64,000 bases of DNA from Streptomyces sp. NBC_01446 (GCF_026340095.1 NZ_JAPEPO010000001.1:8142501-8206500); one strand, 5' to 3'; counted from the first letter of the stretch, positions 1 to 8,716 are shown. The notes: generated by a model not told the origin, from the letters alone. Made by a program: numbers and translations.

Positions 1-141
1 GCGGGGGCCATGGCCAGCCGCTTCACCAGCATGGTCGACGGCATGGCCATCCAGGTCCTCGCGGGTACGGGCGACATGGACGCGGCACGCATGCGCGAGC
101 TGCTGCTGGACGCCTTCGAGCCGTACATCACGCTGCGCTAA
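1..141 (+). CDS. TetR-family regulator, C-terminal fragment (gene starts outside the window)
   Basis: The first 46 codons are an open frame ending in TAA at 139-141. The peptide has the pattern MVDGMAIQVL, an acidic stretch, then MRELLLDAFEPYI, which matches the end of the ligand-binding domain in BetI/TetR-type repressors. Only this tail is visible, so neither DNA target nor ligand can be inferred. The stop codon lies inside the left terminal inverted repeat of the mobile element that follows, so the element landed at the very end of this gene and probably left the protein intact. The call rests on the C-terminal pattern alone. Confidence 0.6.
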   Translation, partial: AGAMASRFTSMVDGMAIQVLAGTGDMDAARMRELLLDAFEPYITLR

Positions 142-157
142 GAGTCATCACGTAGTG
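136..157 (+). repeat. Left terminal inverted repeat of the TnpB/IS5-type element
   Basis: This 22-mer pairs with the reverse complement of 3261-3282, with mismatches only at positions 10, 11 and 20. It overlaps the TAA stop of the upstream TetR gene (139-141) and contains the stop codon of the TnpB-like gene on the other strand (148-150). Confidence 0.7.
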
Positions 158-2310
158 CTGTGATGTCCGCCCGGTGTCTGCACGGAACTGGCGCGCCGGG
201 GTGGCGTGCTGTCCGTGCAGCCGGCTGCTCCGACGTGGGCCTTGTGCCGCTTGACTGCGGGTCGGGTCTCATTCGGGGTTTGTCCGGTACCAGGTGGTGG
301 CATTTCGTCGAGCAGAGGCCCACAGCCGGAGGTGTCCGGCTTCTGGGCTGCCGCGTGGGTGCGGCCCCGGGTGGGGCGGGCACCGCGCTGCGGTTGACTG
401 GACAGGGCCTCTTGCAGCCCTTCATGAAACAAAAGCTGTGTATGGCGCGCCTGGACTATGTCCAGGCGCGCCGTGCTGGGGTCGTCCGGGTCGGTGAGGC
501 CAACGTGGGCGCCGAGAGCGCCGGAGACCATATCCCGGTCGCCGACGAGCCCGCACGAGATGCAGACATGGATGCGGTCGGAGAGAGTCTTGGTGACCTT
601 CTCGCCGCAGAAGCATGTCTGGGAGAGTTTGGTGGTGAAGGTGGATGCGCGGAGCATCCGCCCGCCGGTCTTCTCACACTCCCGGCTGATGGCAGCTACG
701 AGCCTGCCGGGCGTTGTGGCCTGGAGGGCTTTGCCCCACCGGCGGTACCAGGTGCGGATGTCGCAGTCCTCTACGACGAGGTTGGCGCCGTGGTCGGCGA
801 TGATGTCTGCGGCTATCCACCTCGCGCGGTGGTCTTTGGCGGCGGCCGCGGTTGCGGCGGCTTCGGCGAGCCGTGCCCGGTTGAGGCGGTAGCCGGCCGA
901 CAGGCGGTCGCGCCGATACGCCTGCCTCGGCACCCCGGCCTTGTTTGCCGACCTCGCACCGCGGGGCATGTCGACGGCCCGTGCGGGCAGGCCTACGGTC
1001 TGGCGCCGTTCGGCCCGGGCCTGCTGGCGTTTCGACGGCCGGTACTGGCCGGGGTTGGCCGCTCGGCGAGAGCGGTCGAGTGCCCTCTTGCGGCCGCGTT
1101 CCTTCTGCCGGGTTTTCGCCAGGGCTGCGAGTTCCTCGTCGGACGGCTCGATGCGGGTGGCTTCGACGTCGCCGTCGGCGGGGTCGAAGGTGGCCGGGAA
1201 GGAGACAATCGAGAGGTTGGAGACGTTGCCGTCGACCCCGCCGCGCCGCTCGAGTGCGGCCGCCGCCTGGCGGCGGGCCTTCGTCGCCGGTGACGCATAG
1301 CTGCCGCAGAGGACCATCAGGTGGGCTTCGTACGCCCACCCGCCCGGCGCGGAGGTATCCCGGCGCCGCACGAGGTCGATCTTGTGCCAGGTCTCGGGGT
1401 TGTTCAGGAAGTGCAGCAGGTATGGCCAGCGTCCGGAGCCGGACGGCAAGCGGACGGGAAGGACCAGGTCGCCGCGACTCGAGTCGGCGCCGCCTGTGAA
1501 GACGACGGCCAGCGGCCCGGTGTGATCCCACCAGGTTGCTGCCCGCTTCTTCGGGGTGCCCTTCGGTGTTACCTCACCCGTCTCAACACGTCCCGTGGGC
1601 CGCACGGGTGTAGGCAGCTGCCGCGGCTGCTCGAGGACCCGCACATCGGGAGGAAGCAGAGCGGCCTGCTCGGGAGTCGTGACCGTACGGTCAAGGCCAC
1701 GGTGCCGGTAGGCCTCCAGGTGCCCAGCAAGCGTGCCGTGCAGGCGGAACGTCTCCCATTTCCGCTCGGCGGTGTGGGAGCGGGCGCGGCCGGGAATTCG
1801 GGTGTAATCCCACCACCGGCCGACCTTCGGCCGGCCGAACCTGCGGCCGGAGGAGTCCGCGAACAGATGCCGGCTCGCCGACGTCTCGAACACCTCGTCT
1901 GCCTGGTGCATCACCAGCGCTTTGGTGACGTGATGGGCGAGGTGGCGGGAGTTTTCCATGTGGCGGTAGGCGCGGCGCTCCATCCCCTCCCGGGACAGGC
2001 CCAGCTCCAGACGCCACGCCTGCGCGTCCGTAGCCCGGCGCACATCGCCGGCCCAGTACGCGTCGATGGCGTCCCGCGCATCGCGCTGCAGTGCCCGCTT
2101 GACGGACCACATCGCCGAGTACAGGTCCTCGGTCCGGTGCCGGGTTCCGGGGTCGTGGACGTCGAGCGGCAGGCGGATCACCGCAAGTTCGGTGTCCTTC
2201 CCCCGCGTCCACCGCTTGCTCTTGTTCTTCCCCCTAAACCGGCGAGCAGGAGAAGCGTCGGAAGCCGGTACATCGGAGGCGGGCACGGGCGCACCCAGTT
2301 CTCTGCTCAC
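148..2310 (-). CDS. Large TnpB-like RuvC nuclease (Cas12-ancestor superfamily), 720 aa
   Basis: This protein has the C-terminal layout of TnpB. The RuvC-I aspartate is at about residue 360 (GGVDGNVSNLSIVSF), the RuvC-II glutamate near 514 (LVVEDCDIRTW), a zinc ribbon with cysteines near 566, 568, 583 and 586 (CFCG and CISCG), and the RuvC-III aspartate at 591-593 (GDRDMVSGALG). All catalytic positions are present, so an active RNA-guided nuclease is plausible. Typical IS200/IS605 TnpB proteins have about 400 residues; here roughly 350 residues precede RuvC-I, including the conserved-looking RWWDYTRIPGR and a basic N-terminus. It is not closely similar to the four other TnpB sequences in this window. 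No Y1 transposase is beside it; the divergent partner is a DDE transposase. Function as nuclease, homing factor or regulator is inference from the family. Confidence 0.75.
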   Translation of the reverse strand: MSRELGAPVPASDVPASDASPARRFRGKNKSKRWTRGKDTELAVIRLPLDVHDPGTRHRTEDLYSAMWSVKRALQRDARDAIDAYWAGDVRRATDAQAWRLELGLSREGMERRAYRHMENSRHLAHHVTKALVMHQADEVFETSASRHLFADSSGRRFGRPKVGRWWDYTRIPGRARSHTAERKWETFRLHGTLAGHLEAYRHRGLDRTVTTPEQAALLPPDVRVLEQPRQLPTPVRPTGRVETGEVTPKGTPKKRAATWWDHTGPLAVVFTGGADSSRGDLVLPVRLPSGSGRWPYLLHFLNNPETWHKIDLVRRRDTSAPGGWAYEAHLMVLCGSYASPATKARRQAAAALERRGGVDGNVSNLSIVSFPATFDPADGDVEATRIEPSDEELAALAKTRQKERGRKRALDRSRRAANPGQYRPSKRQQARAERRQTVGLPARAVDMPRGARSANKAGVPRQAYRRDRLSAGYRLNRARLAEAAATAAAAKDHRARWIAADIIADHGANLVVEDCDIRTWYRRWGKALQATTPGRLVAAISRECEKTGGRMLRASTFTTKLSQTCFCGEKVTKTLSDRIHVCISCGLVGDRDMVSGALGAHVGLTDPDDPSTARLDIVQARHTQLLFHEGLQEALSSQPQRGARPTRGRTHAAAQKPDTSGCGPLLDEMPPPGTGQTPNETRPAVKRHKAHVGAAGCTDSTPPRRASSVQTPGGHHSTT

Positions 2311-2458
2311 TGCTGACCCACCTCCCCCTTTTTTTGCTCATGCCGGACGGCGTGACTTGTCCGCACCGCGGGCTGGTGCGGCAACCAACGCCAAAGCTAC
2401 AAGACCCCACTGACAACGCACCGTGCTGCGGCCGGACTTCGGGCTCTATGCTCCCTGC

Positions 2459-3223
2459 ATGCGCCTGCGTCTCGCCCGTTGCACCTCGGCCGACCTCCAC
2501 GCCTGGACCGGCTTGACCGGACCACAAATGCAGCATCTCGTCGGGCAGTTGTGGGACATCGCACCGGACACTGGTCGTGGCCGGCCCTGGGCGCTCCCGT
2601 TCGCCGACCGGGTCCTGCTGGTCGTCCTCTCCTACAGGACCAATCTCACCATGCAGCAGCTCGGCTTCCTGTTCGGCATTTCCCACGCCGCTGCCCACCG
2701 CGTCATTACCAGGCTCGCCGAACCGCTCGCGCAGCTTCTCGGGCCGCCGCCAACCGACCGGCGGGAGTTGTGGGTTGTCGATGGCACACTGATCCCCGTC
2801 CACGACCAGCGGCGCACCGCGAAGAGCAAAAACTACCGGCGCAGCGTCAACGTACAGGTCGTCTGCCGGGCCCGGGACCGGAGGGTTGTCGCCGTCGGAG
2901 ACGCGTGGCCGGGCAACCGCAACGACATCGTCGTCTTCCGCGAAACCCTTGCGAAAACGCTGCCCGACCATCCCCGCCTGTCCGGCGACGGCGGCTACCG
3001 AGGATGCGACCGCATCCGAACACCCCGCCGCGGCCCCGACGGCCGCATCATCAAAGACCGCATCTACCACCGGTTCCGCAAACGCCGGGCCGTCGCCGAG
3101 CACACCATCGCCCGACTCAAAGACCACCAGATCCTGCGTCAGTGCCGACGCCGCCGCGACGCGATCAATCACGCCGTCGCCGGCGTTGCCGCACTCCACA
3201 ACCTCAAGCTCGACATCCGGTAA
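2459..3223 (+). CDS. IS5-family / HARBI1-like DDE transposase (DDE_Tnp_4), 254 aa
   Basis: The protein has an N-terminal helix-turn-helix region (MQQLGFLFGISHAAAHRVI) followed by a DDE core: first Asp in LWVVDGTLIPV, second in GNRNDIVVFRE, an LSGDGGYRG block, and the final Glu in RRAVAEHTIARLKDHQ. This is the pattern of the DDE_Tnp_4 branch of IS5-like transposases. ATG at 2459 is preferred because it gives the usual size; an in-frame GTG at 2423 is possible. The gene is divergent from the TnpB-like gene with a 110-150-bp gap that must hold both promoters. It ends 37 bp before the right inverted repeat, as expected for a transposase gene that is part of the element. Confidence 0.85.
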   Translation: MRLRLARCTSADLHAWTGLTGPQMQHLVGQLWDIAPDTGRGRPWALPFADRVLLVVLSYRTNLTMQQLGFLFGISHAAAHRVITRLAEPLAQLLGPPPTDRRELWVVDGTLIPVHDQRRTAKSKNYRRSVNVQVVCRARDRRVVAVGDAWPGNRNDIVVFRETLAKTLPDHPRLSGDGGYRGCDRIRTPRRGPDGRIIKDRIYHRFRKRRAVAEHTIARLKDHQILRQCRRRRDAINHAVAGVAALHNLKLDIR

Positions 3224-3260
3224 ACGGGGCACTCTCCGCAGCGGGGCACGTTCCCACCGG

Positions 3261-3282
3261 CATTACGTGATAGCTCTTAGCG
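3261..3282 (-). repeat. Right terminal inverted repeat of the TnpB/IS5-type element
   Basis: Reverse complement of the left repeat at 136-157 with three mismatches. It lies between the transposase stop and the stop of the next gene, a TetR regulator on the minus strand. Confidence 0.7.
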
Positions 3283-3324
3283 GTGCTCGACGCGCGGACT
3301 CGGGCCGCGGACTCGGGCGTTGCG

Positions 3325-4056
3325 TCAACTGCCGTCGGCGGCCCGCTCGATCGCGGCGATGACCGCTTCCACCGCAGTGTCGTACAGGGCCTTCTGGCTG
3401 ACGGAGCTGAGCTGGTCGATGTGGGCCCGGGTGGCCGGGTACTCGTCCGCGGGCAGATGCGCGTAGACCCGCGTCCACGCGGTGGCGTCCTTCTCCCGCA
3501 CCTCGGGGTCCAGTGAGCTGAGCGCCGCGGAGTGGGCGCAGAGTCCGAGGGCGGTGTCGACGAAGGTCCTGTAATACAGGACGGCCGCGGCGGGGGCGAG
3601 CCCCGAGCGCGTGAACGTGGCGAGCTGCAGCTCGACCAGCCGGGCCTCGCACGGCCCTCCCGTGGTGCGCGCGAAGGTCAGCACGGTGATCGCCGGGAAG
3701 CGCGTCTGCACCTGCCAGGTGGCCTCGGCGATCCGGCGCAGCGTGTCCTGCCAGGGCTCGTCGCCGGGCACCTCGCCGATCTCGCCGAGGATGGTCTCGA
3801 TGGTGCGCTCGCACACGGCGAGGAGCAGCTCGTCCTTGTCACGGAACAGCCGGTAGAGCACGGCCGCATCGACGTCGAGCTCCTGGCCGAGCCTGCGCAT
3901 CGTCAGGCCGGCGACACCCTCCCGCTCGGCGAGCGTGAACGCGGCGTTCACCGCCGCCTCCTGCCGCAGGGTCCTGCGCTCCCGCCGCGTGGGCTGCCGG
4001 GCGGCGTCGCCCCCGGACCGCTCGGTCGGGGCCGCGGTCGCGGTGTTCTTCGCCAT
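3325..4056 (-). CDS. TetR/AcrR-family transcriptional regulator, 243 aa
   Basis: The N-terminal 30 residues are polar, then a TetR helix-turn-helix follows (residues about 27-75, ending AVLYRLFRDKDELLLAVCE), then an alpha-helical ligand domain. The gene is divergent from the nitrilase-family hydrolase and permease genes, with two tandem CAAC-N3-GTTG sites in the intergenic region, so it is very likely their repressor. The ligand cannot be read from the sequence, but an amide, nitrile or amino-acid derivative handled by the neighbouring hydrolase and permease is a reasonable inference. Confidence 0.85.
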   Translation of the reverse strand: MAKNTATAAPTERSGGDAARQPTRRERRTLRQEAAVNAAFTLAEREGVAGLTMRRLGQELDVDAAVLYRLFRDKDELLLAVCERTIETILGEIGEVPGDEPWQDTLRRIAEATWQVQTRFPAITVLTFARTTGGPCEARLVELQLATFTRSGLAPAAAVLYYRTFVDTALGLCAHSAALSSLDPEVREKDATAWTRVYAHLPADEYPATRAHIDQLSSVSQKALYDTAVEAVIAAIERAADGS

Positions 4057-4091
4057 GGCGGAACTTTACCAAGGTTCGTCAGCAGAACTGA

Positions 4092-4114
4092 CAACACCGT
4101 TGACAACGTCGTTG
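4092..4114. promoter_or_regulatory. Tandem palindromic operator, probable TetR binding site
   Basis: Two adjacent 11-bp sites, CAACACCGTTG (4092-4102) and CAACGTCGTTG (4104-4114), each have perfect CAAC/GTTG arms and are separated by one base. They sit 36 bp upstream of the TetR start and about 85 bp upstream of the hydrolase start. Autoregulation plus control of the hydrolase-permease pair is the natural reading. Confidence 0.6.
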
Positions 4115-4198
4115 CGCATCGGGTTCGGTGTCCCCGTCACACCGATCGGCAGGCCGTCGAGCGGTCGTGCCGGTCCGTCCACCAGAGTCAGGAACCCC

Positions 4199-5152
4199 AT
4201 GAGCCGCCACCTACGTCTTGCCCTCGTCCAGGCACCAGCGGAATCCTTCGAGCAGTTCGCCGAGGGCCTGCGGCTGCGCATGAAGTCGCCCAATGCGGCC
4301 GACCTCGTCGTCTATCCCGAGGCGCATCTCTACTCGCTGGGCACGGACTCGATGTCCGCCGAGGAGCTGTACGACGCCCACGCGGAGCCGCTGGACGGCC
4401 CGCGCGGGAAGGCGCTGGGAGTCCTGGCCCGTGAGCTGGGGATCTGGCTCGTCCCCGGGACGGTCCTCGAACGCGCCGCGGACGGCAGCGTCTACAACAC
4501 CGCCGTGGTCTACGACCCGGACGGCGAACTCGTCGCGAGCTACCGGAAGATCTTCACCTGGCGCCCCTACGAACCGGTGTGCGTCGGCCGGGACTTCGTC
4601 GTCTTCGACATACCCGGACACGGCCGCGTCGGCCTCTCGATCTGCTACGACAGCTGGTACCCCGAGCTCACCCGCCACCTCGCGTGGATGGGCGCCGAGC
4701 TGGTGATCAACGTGGTCCAGACGTCGACCGCCGGACGCGCCCAGGAAATCCCGATCAACCAGGCCAACGCGATCGTCAACCAGGTCTGGGTGGCCAGTGT
4801 GAACGGCGCGGGCCCCACGGCCCACGGCCGCAGCCTCCTGGTGGCCCCCGAGGGACACGTCCAGGTCGCCGCCGCCGGTATGGAGCACGTCACGCTGACC
4901 AGCGTCGTCGACTTCGACCGAGTCGCGGCTGCGCGGAAGTACGGGACCTGTGGTGACTCCTGGCCGTGGGACCACTTCACCGCCGGTGACACCCCGCTGG
5001 AGCTGCCGCTCTACAACGGCCGCATCGACCCCGCCACCTGGCGGCCCGCCGTCTCCCGCGAAACCCCGAACGATCTGCGCCCCACCGGACACACGGTCTT
5101 CGCGCGCCCCGCCGAGGAGTCCGGCGATTCCGAGGAGCCCGGCGATGAGTGA
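4199..5152 (+). CDS. Carbon-nitrogen hydrolase (nitrilase superfamily amidase), 317 aa
   Basis: The nitrilase-fold triad is visible: Glu41 in VVYPEAHLY, Lys117 in ASYRKIFTW and Cys149 in GLSICYDSWYPE. Members hydrolyse amides or nitriles through a cysteine thioester intermediate; the substrate is not evident. ATG at 4199 is chosen because the family homology begins there (MSRHLRLALVQAPA) and a CAGGA element lies just upstream, although the frame is open further back. The 3' end overlaps the permease start by 8 bp, indicating translational coupling. The partner permease suggests import followed by hydrolysis of a nitrogen compound. The C-terminal 20 residues are acidic and probably disordered. 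Confidence 0.85.
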   Translation: MSRHLRLALVQAPAESFEQFAEGLRLRMKSPNAADLVVYPEAHLYSLGTDSMSAEELYDAHAEPLDGPRGKALGVLARELGIWLVPGTVLERAADGSVYNTAVVYDPDGELVASYRKIFTWRPYEPVCVGRDFVVFDIPGHGRVGLSICYDSWYPELTRHLAWMGAELVINVVQTSTAGRAQEIPINQANAIVNQVWVASVNGAGPTAHGRSLLVAPEGHVQVAAAGMEHVTLTSVVDFDRVAAARKYGTCGDSWPWDHFTAGDTPLELPLYNGRIDPATWRPAVSRETPNDLRPTGHTVFARPAEESGDSEEPGDE

Positions 5153-6474
5153 CACCTCCGTGAGCCTCACCCCGAAACTGTCGCTGACGTCGGTGGTCAC
5201 CTTCGGCCTCGCCTACATGGCGCCCAGCATGGTCATGGTGATCTTCGGCGTGATCTCCGCGGCCAGCTCGGGCGCCGCGCCGACCGCGCTCCTCGTCGCC
5301 ACCGGCGCCATGTTCCTCACCGCGCTGAAGCTACGCGAAGATGGCCCGCCACTACCCGACGTCCGGCTCGGCGTACGTCTACACCAGGAACCTGTTCGGC
5401 TCACCGGTCGGCTTCCTCGTCGGCTGGGCCGTGCTGCTCGACTACCTGTTCCTGCCGATGGTCGCCTGGCTCGTCCAGTCGATCTACCTGAACGCGCAGT
5501 TCCCCGGTATCCCGGTCTGGGTGTGGATGCTCCTCAACGCCGGCCTGACCACGCTCGTCAACATCATCGGGCTCACCCTGACCGACCGCGTCAACAAGCT
5601 CCTGACCGGCCTGGCCGTGTTCATCGTGCTGCTCTTCGTCGCGTACTGCCTGGTCCACCTCGGACACCACGCCCCGAAGTCCTACACACAGCCGCTGTGG
5701 AACAGCGGGAGCAGCCTCGGCGGCATCTCGGCGGCCGCCGCCATCGCGGCCTACTCCTACCTGGGATTCGACGCGGTGACCACGCTCTCCGAAGAGACCC
5801 GCGACGCGCGGCGCACCATCCCGCGGGCCGTCGTCCTCGTCATCGCGATCGGCGGACTCCTCTTCGCCGCCGTGGCCTACGTCATGCAACTGGTGCACCC
5901 GGGCGGCGTGTTCGAGGACCCGGAGGTCGTCTCGTACGCGATGTCCATCGAGGTCGGCGGCCAGACGTTCGCCGACTGGACCAACATGGCCGGCATCGTC
6001 GGCGGGTTCGCCTCGGGCCTCGCCGTACAGCTCAGCTCCAGCCGCCTGCTCTACACCATGGGCCGTGACGGCGTGCTGCCCAAGCGGTTCTTCGGGGCGC
6101 TGCACCCGAGGACCAGGACCCCGGTGCTCTGCATCCTGCTCACCGGCGCCATGTGTGTGCTCGGCCTCGACATCTCCCTCGCGACCGCGACGTCGTTCAT
6201 CAACTTCGGGGCGTTCCTCGCCTTCACCGCGGTCAACGCCTGTGTCGTCGTCTACTTCGTCCGCCACCGCGGCGAGGGCGGCGTGAAGGTACTTGGCTAC
6301 GTCGTCGCGCCGGCGCTCGGCGCCTGCGTCACCATCTACCTGATGACCCAGCTCAGCGCGGTCGCCCTCACCATCGGACTGTGCTGGCTCGCCGCGGGAG
6401 GCGCCCACCTGCTCTGGCTCACCCGCGGATTCAGCCGCCCCACACCGGAGTTGAGCATGGGAGAAAGCTCGTAA
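5145..6474 (+). pseudogene. APC-family amino-acid permease with a single-base frameshift
   Basis: The first part (MSDTSVSLTPKLSLTSVVTFG through MFLTALK) and the second part (from about 5334, YAKMARHYPTSGSAYVYTRN onward) together make a normal APC permease of about 440 residues and roughly 12 membrane segments, but they lie in different frames. Around 5321-5340 the sequence reads GCGCTGAAGCTACGCGAAG, where removal of one A (5328 or 5329) restores ALSYAKMARHYP. This is either a real inactivating +1 insertion or a sequencing error. Nothing else in the gene looks decayed: the consensus region GFDAVTTLSEETRDARRTIPRA and the C-terminus are intact. ATG 5145 overlaps the hydrolase gene by 8 bp. Confidence 0.8.
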
Positions 6475-6492
6475 GGCTCGTCAAGTCCGTGG

Positions 6493-8574
6493 CTAGACCA
6501 GATCGAGGGACAGCTCGCACCACACCGTCTTGCCGTTGCCGCGGGGTTCGATGCCCCAGGCGGTGGCGAGCTCCTCGATGAGCATCATGCCGCGTCCGGA
6601 GGTGGCCCTTTCCGGGGCGGCCCGGCGCCGGGGCGACGCCGTCGACGTGTCGCTGACGGCCAGACGCAGGCCCCGGCCACTGTGCCGTACCGGTCTGGCC
6701 GTCAGTGTGGCGCTGCCGTCGGTGTGCACCAGGGCGTTGGTGGCGAGTTCGCAGGCGAGGAGTTCCGCCGTGTCACTGAGAGCCTCCAGCGACCAGCTGT
6801 GCAGCGCCTCGCGCAACGCGATCCGCGCGTTGCGCAGGGCGTCGGGATCGCTGGGGGAGATGACCGCCTCCATACGCGGTGCCGGGGACGCCTTCCCCCG
6901 GGACCGATGCAGCACCAGGAGAGCCACGTCGTCCTCCTCGCCGGTGTAGGTGGCCATGGTGTCCAGCAGATGGTCGGCGAGGGCGTCGGGCGGCCCCGGC
7001 CCGGCGCCCAGCGCGTCGAGGAGCCGCTCACGCCCCTGGTCGATGTCCTCGGCGCGCGACTCGATGAGCCCGTCCGTGCACAGCACCAGAGTCGAGCCGG
7101 GTTCGACGACGGTCTCGAAGACCGGGTACGCGGGCTGGCCACCCGGCGCGTTGAGACCGAGGGGCAGGCCACCAGGGATGTCGAGCCAGGTGCAGCTTCC
7201 GTCCGGGCCGCGCAGCACGGGCTCCGGATGGCCCGCGCGCACCACCGACGTCATCCCCGTGAGCGGATCGACGAGGGCCATGAGACAGGTGGCGAACCGG
7301 TCGGTGTCGAGTTCGGCGAGGAAGGCGGACGCGCGCGCCATGGCCGTGGACGGCGGATGCCCCTCGGCGGCGTACGCGCGCAGAGCGATGCGCAGCTGCC
7401 CCATCACGGCGGCGGCCGTCACATCGTGGCCCTGCACGTCGCCGACGACGACCGCGATCCGGCCGTCGGGCAGCGTCAGCGCGTCGTACCAGTCGCCGCC
7501 GATGCCGCCCCGGGCCCGCGTGGGCCGGTAACGGGTCGCGAGGTCCACGCCGGGCACGTGCGGCAGGATCCCGGGAAGCATCGCCGTCTGCAGCCCCGCG
7601 GCGAGCTCGTGCTCCTGGTCGTAGAGCAGCGCCCTCTGGAGCGACTGCGCGATGACCTTGCCGAGCGCCGTCAGTACGGTCCGCTCCTCCGGCGGGAAGC
7701 TGGCCCGCCCCTCGTACGTGAGCCCGACGGCACCGATCGGGGTGTCCTGCGCGATCAGCGGCAGATACACCGCCGCCGCGGCGTCCGGGAAGTGCGCCAT
7801 GTACGGCGTCAGCGCCGGAAAGCGGGCGATGAAGTCCAGCCTGTTCGTCACGAACACGGCCTCGCGGGTGCGAGCCGCCTCCGTCAGCGGCAGCGGCTCA
7901 CTCAGACGTGCCAGGTGAAAGTCCTGGATGAGGCCCTCGTGGACGCCGTTGGAGCCCACCAGCTCCATGCGGCCGTTGTCGATCAGGCCGAGGAGGACGC
8001 TGGAGGCGCCGATCCGCTCCATCAGCCGCGAGTCGGTGAGGGCCTCCGCGACGTCCTCCACGGTGACGGTCGGCACGAGGGCGTCGCTGACGTGGACGAC
8101 GACGTCGGACGGACGGTGGCGCTCCTCCCGGGCCTGCCGCAGCAGCTCGGTCTGGTCCACCGCCCGCAGCTCCTGGCTGGCGTCCCGGATGATCCCGATG
8201 ACCCGCACCGGACGGTTGTGCTCGTCCCGGACGATGTGACCTTGCGTGTGTGTCCACTGCAGTCGCCCGTCGGGGTGCCGCACCCGGAAGTAGAGGCTGA
8301 ATCCGGAGCGCTCCCGCAGCGCCCTCTCCACCAGGTCCTCGATGGCCGGCACCTCGCTGGGCACTATTCGCTCACCCAGGGTGGCCAGGCGGCCGTCGAA
8401 CTCGCCGGGACGGAACCCCATGACGGCCAGGCCCCCGTCGTCATAGTTGATCAGTCCCGCGTCCACGTCCCACGAGAAGGTGCCCATGCCGTTGACCGCC
8501 AGGGCGACGTGGGCGGCGGCCTCGGGATCACTTTGTGTATCGGGCACGCCGCTCGGTTCGGAAGGGCGATCCAT
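6493..8574 (-). CDS. PAS-GAF-SpoIIE (PP2C) phosphatase with C-terminal anti-sigma-type ATPase domain, 693 aa
   Basis: Domains in order: a PAS fold at about residues 20-140 (GMGTFSWDVDAGLINYDDGG through FSLYFRVRHPDGRLQWT), a GAF domain at about 165-320, a SpoIIE/PP2C phosphatase at about 335-550 (GGIGGDWYDAL, VVVGDVQGHDV, LVLCTDGLIESR and EDDVALLVL carry the metal-binding aspartates), and a HATPase_c domain at about 570-690 of the RsbW type (LACELATNALVHTDG). Such proteins act in Streptomyces partner-switching networks, dephosphorylating anti-anti-sigma factors in response to a sensed signal. ATG at 8574 has a perfect GGAGG five bases upstream. The gene faces the permease with an 18-bp gap and reads toward it. 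Confidence 0.88.
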   Translation of the reverse strand: MDRPSEPSGVPDTQSDPEAAAHVALAVNGMGTFSWDVDAGLINYDDGGLAVMGFRPGEFDGRLATLGERIVPSEVPAIEDLVERALRERSGFSLYFRVRHPDGRLQWTHTQGHIVRDEHNRPVRVIGIIRDASQELRAVDQTELLRQAREERHRPSDVVVHVSDALVPTVTVEDVAEALTDSRLMERIGASSVLLGLIDNGRMELVGSNGVHEGLIQDFHLARLSEPLPLTEAARTREAVFVTNRLDFIARFPALTPYMAHFPDAAAAVYLPLIAQDTPIGAVGLTYEGRASFPPEERTVLTALGKVIAQSLQRALLYDQEHELAAGLQTAMLPGILPHVPGVDLATRYRPTRARGGIGGDWYDALTLPDGRIAVVVGDVQGHDVTAAAVMGQLRIALRAYAAEGHPPSTAMARASAFLAELDTDRFATCLMALVDPLTGMTSVVRAGHPEPVLRGPDGSCTWLDIPGGLPLGLNAPGGQPAYPVFETVVEPGSTLVLCTDGLIESRAEDIDQGRERLLDALGAGPGPPDALADHLLDTMATYTGEEDDVALLVLHRSRGKASPAPRMEAVISPSDPDALRNARIALREALHSWSLEALSDTAELLACELATNALVHTDGSATLTARPVRHSGRGLRLAVSDTSTASPRRRAAPERATSGRGMMLIEELATAWGIEPRGNGKTVWCELSLDLV

Positions 8575-8716
8575 GAAACCTCCTGGCCCGTACGCCCTCG
8601 GCAACCGTGGGCGCGCCGGTTCACGGCTGCGCCGGGCGTGGCCCCACCTCCTTATTCTGCGCGGAATCGCGGAGGGTCGCCTGTCAGGCGCCGGGCCCTG
8701 GTGCGCGCGTGGACCG

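Larger units (their letters stand above)
136..3282. mobile_element. Inverted-repeat-bounded element carrying a large TnpB-like nuclease and an IS5-type transposase
   Basis: A 22-bp sequence at 136-157 is repeated in inverted orientation at 3261-3282 with 19 of 22 positions identical, sharing CGCTAAGAG and ATCACGTA. Between the repeats are only two divergent genes: the TnpB-like gene, whose stop codon falls inside the left repeat, and an IS5/HARBI-type DDE transposase that ends 37 bp before the right repeat. I found no closer left partner for the right repeat between the two genes. The simplest reading is one 3.1-kb transposable unit mobilised by the DDE transposase with the TnpB-like gene as passenger. 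The outermost four bases (CTAA left, TTAG right) both fit the YTAR target of IS5 elements but differ from each other, so a clean target duplication is not proven. Confidence 0.6.

Noticed and set aside
160..1293. A 377-codon plus-strand frame inside the TnpB-like gene
   Set aside because: It is opposite the RuvC-coding part, whose motifs on the minus strand are unmistakable.
136..3282. Target-site duplication for the TnpB/IS5-type element
   Set aside because: CTAA at the left and TTAG at the right each fit the YTAR consensus but are not identical, so I do not claim a duplication.
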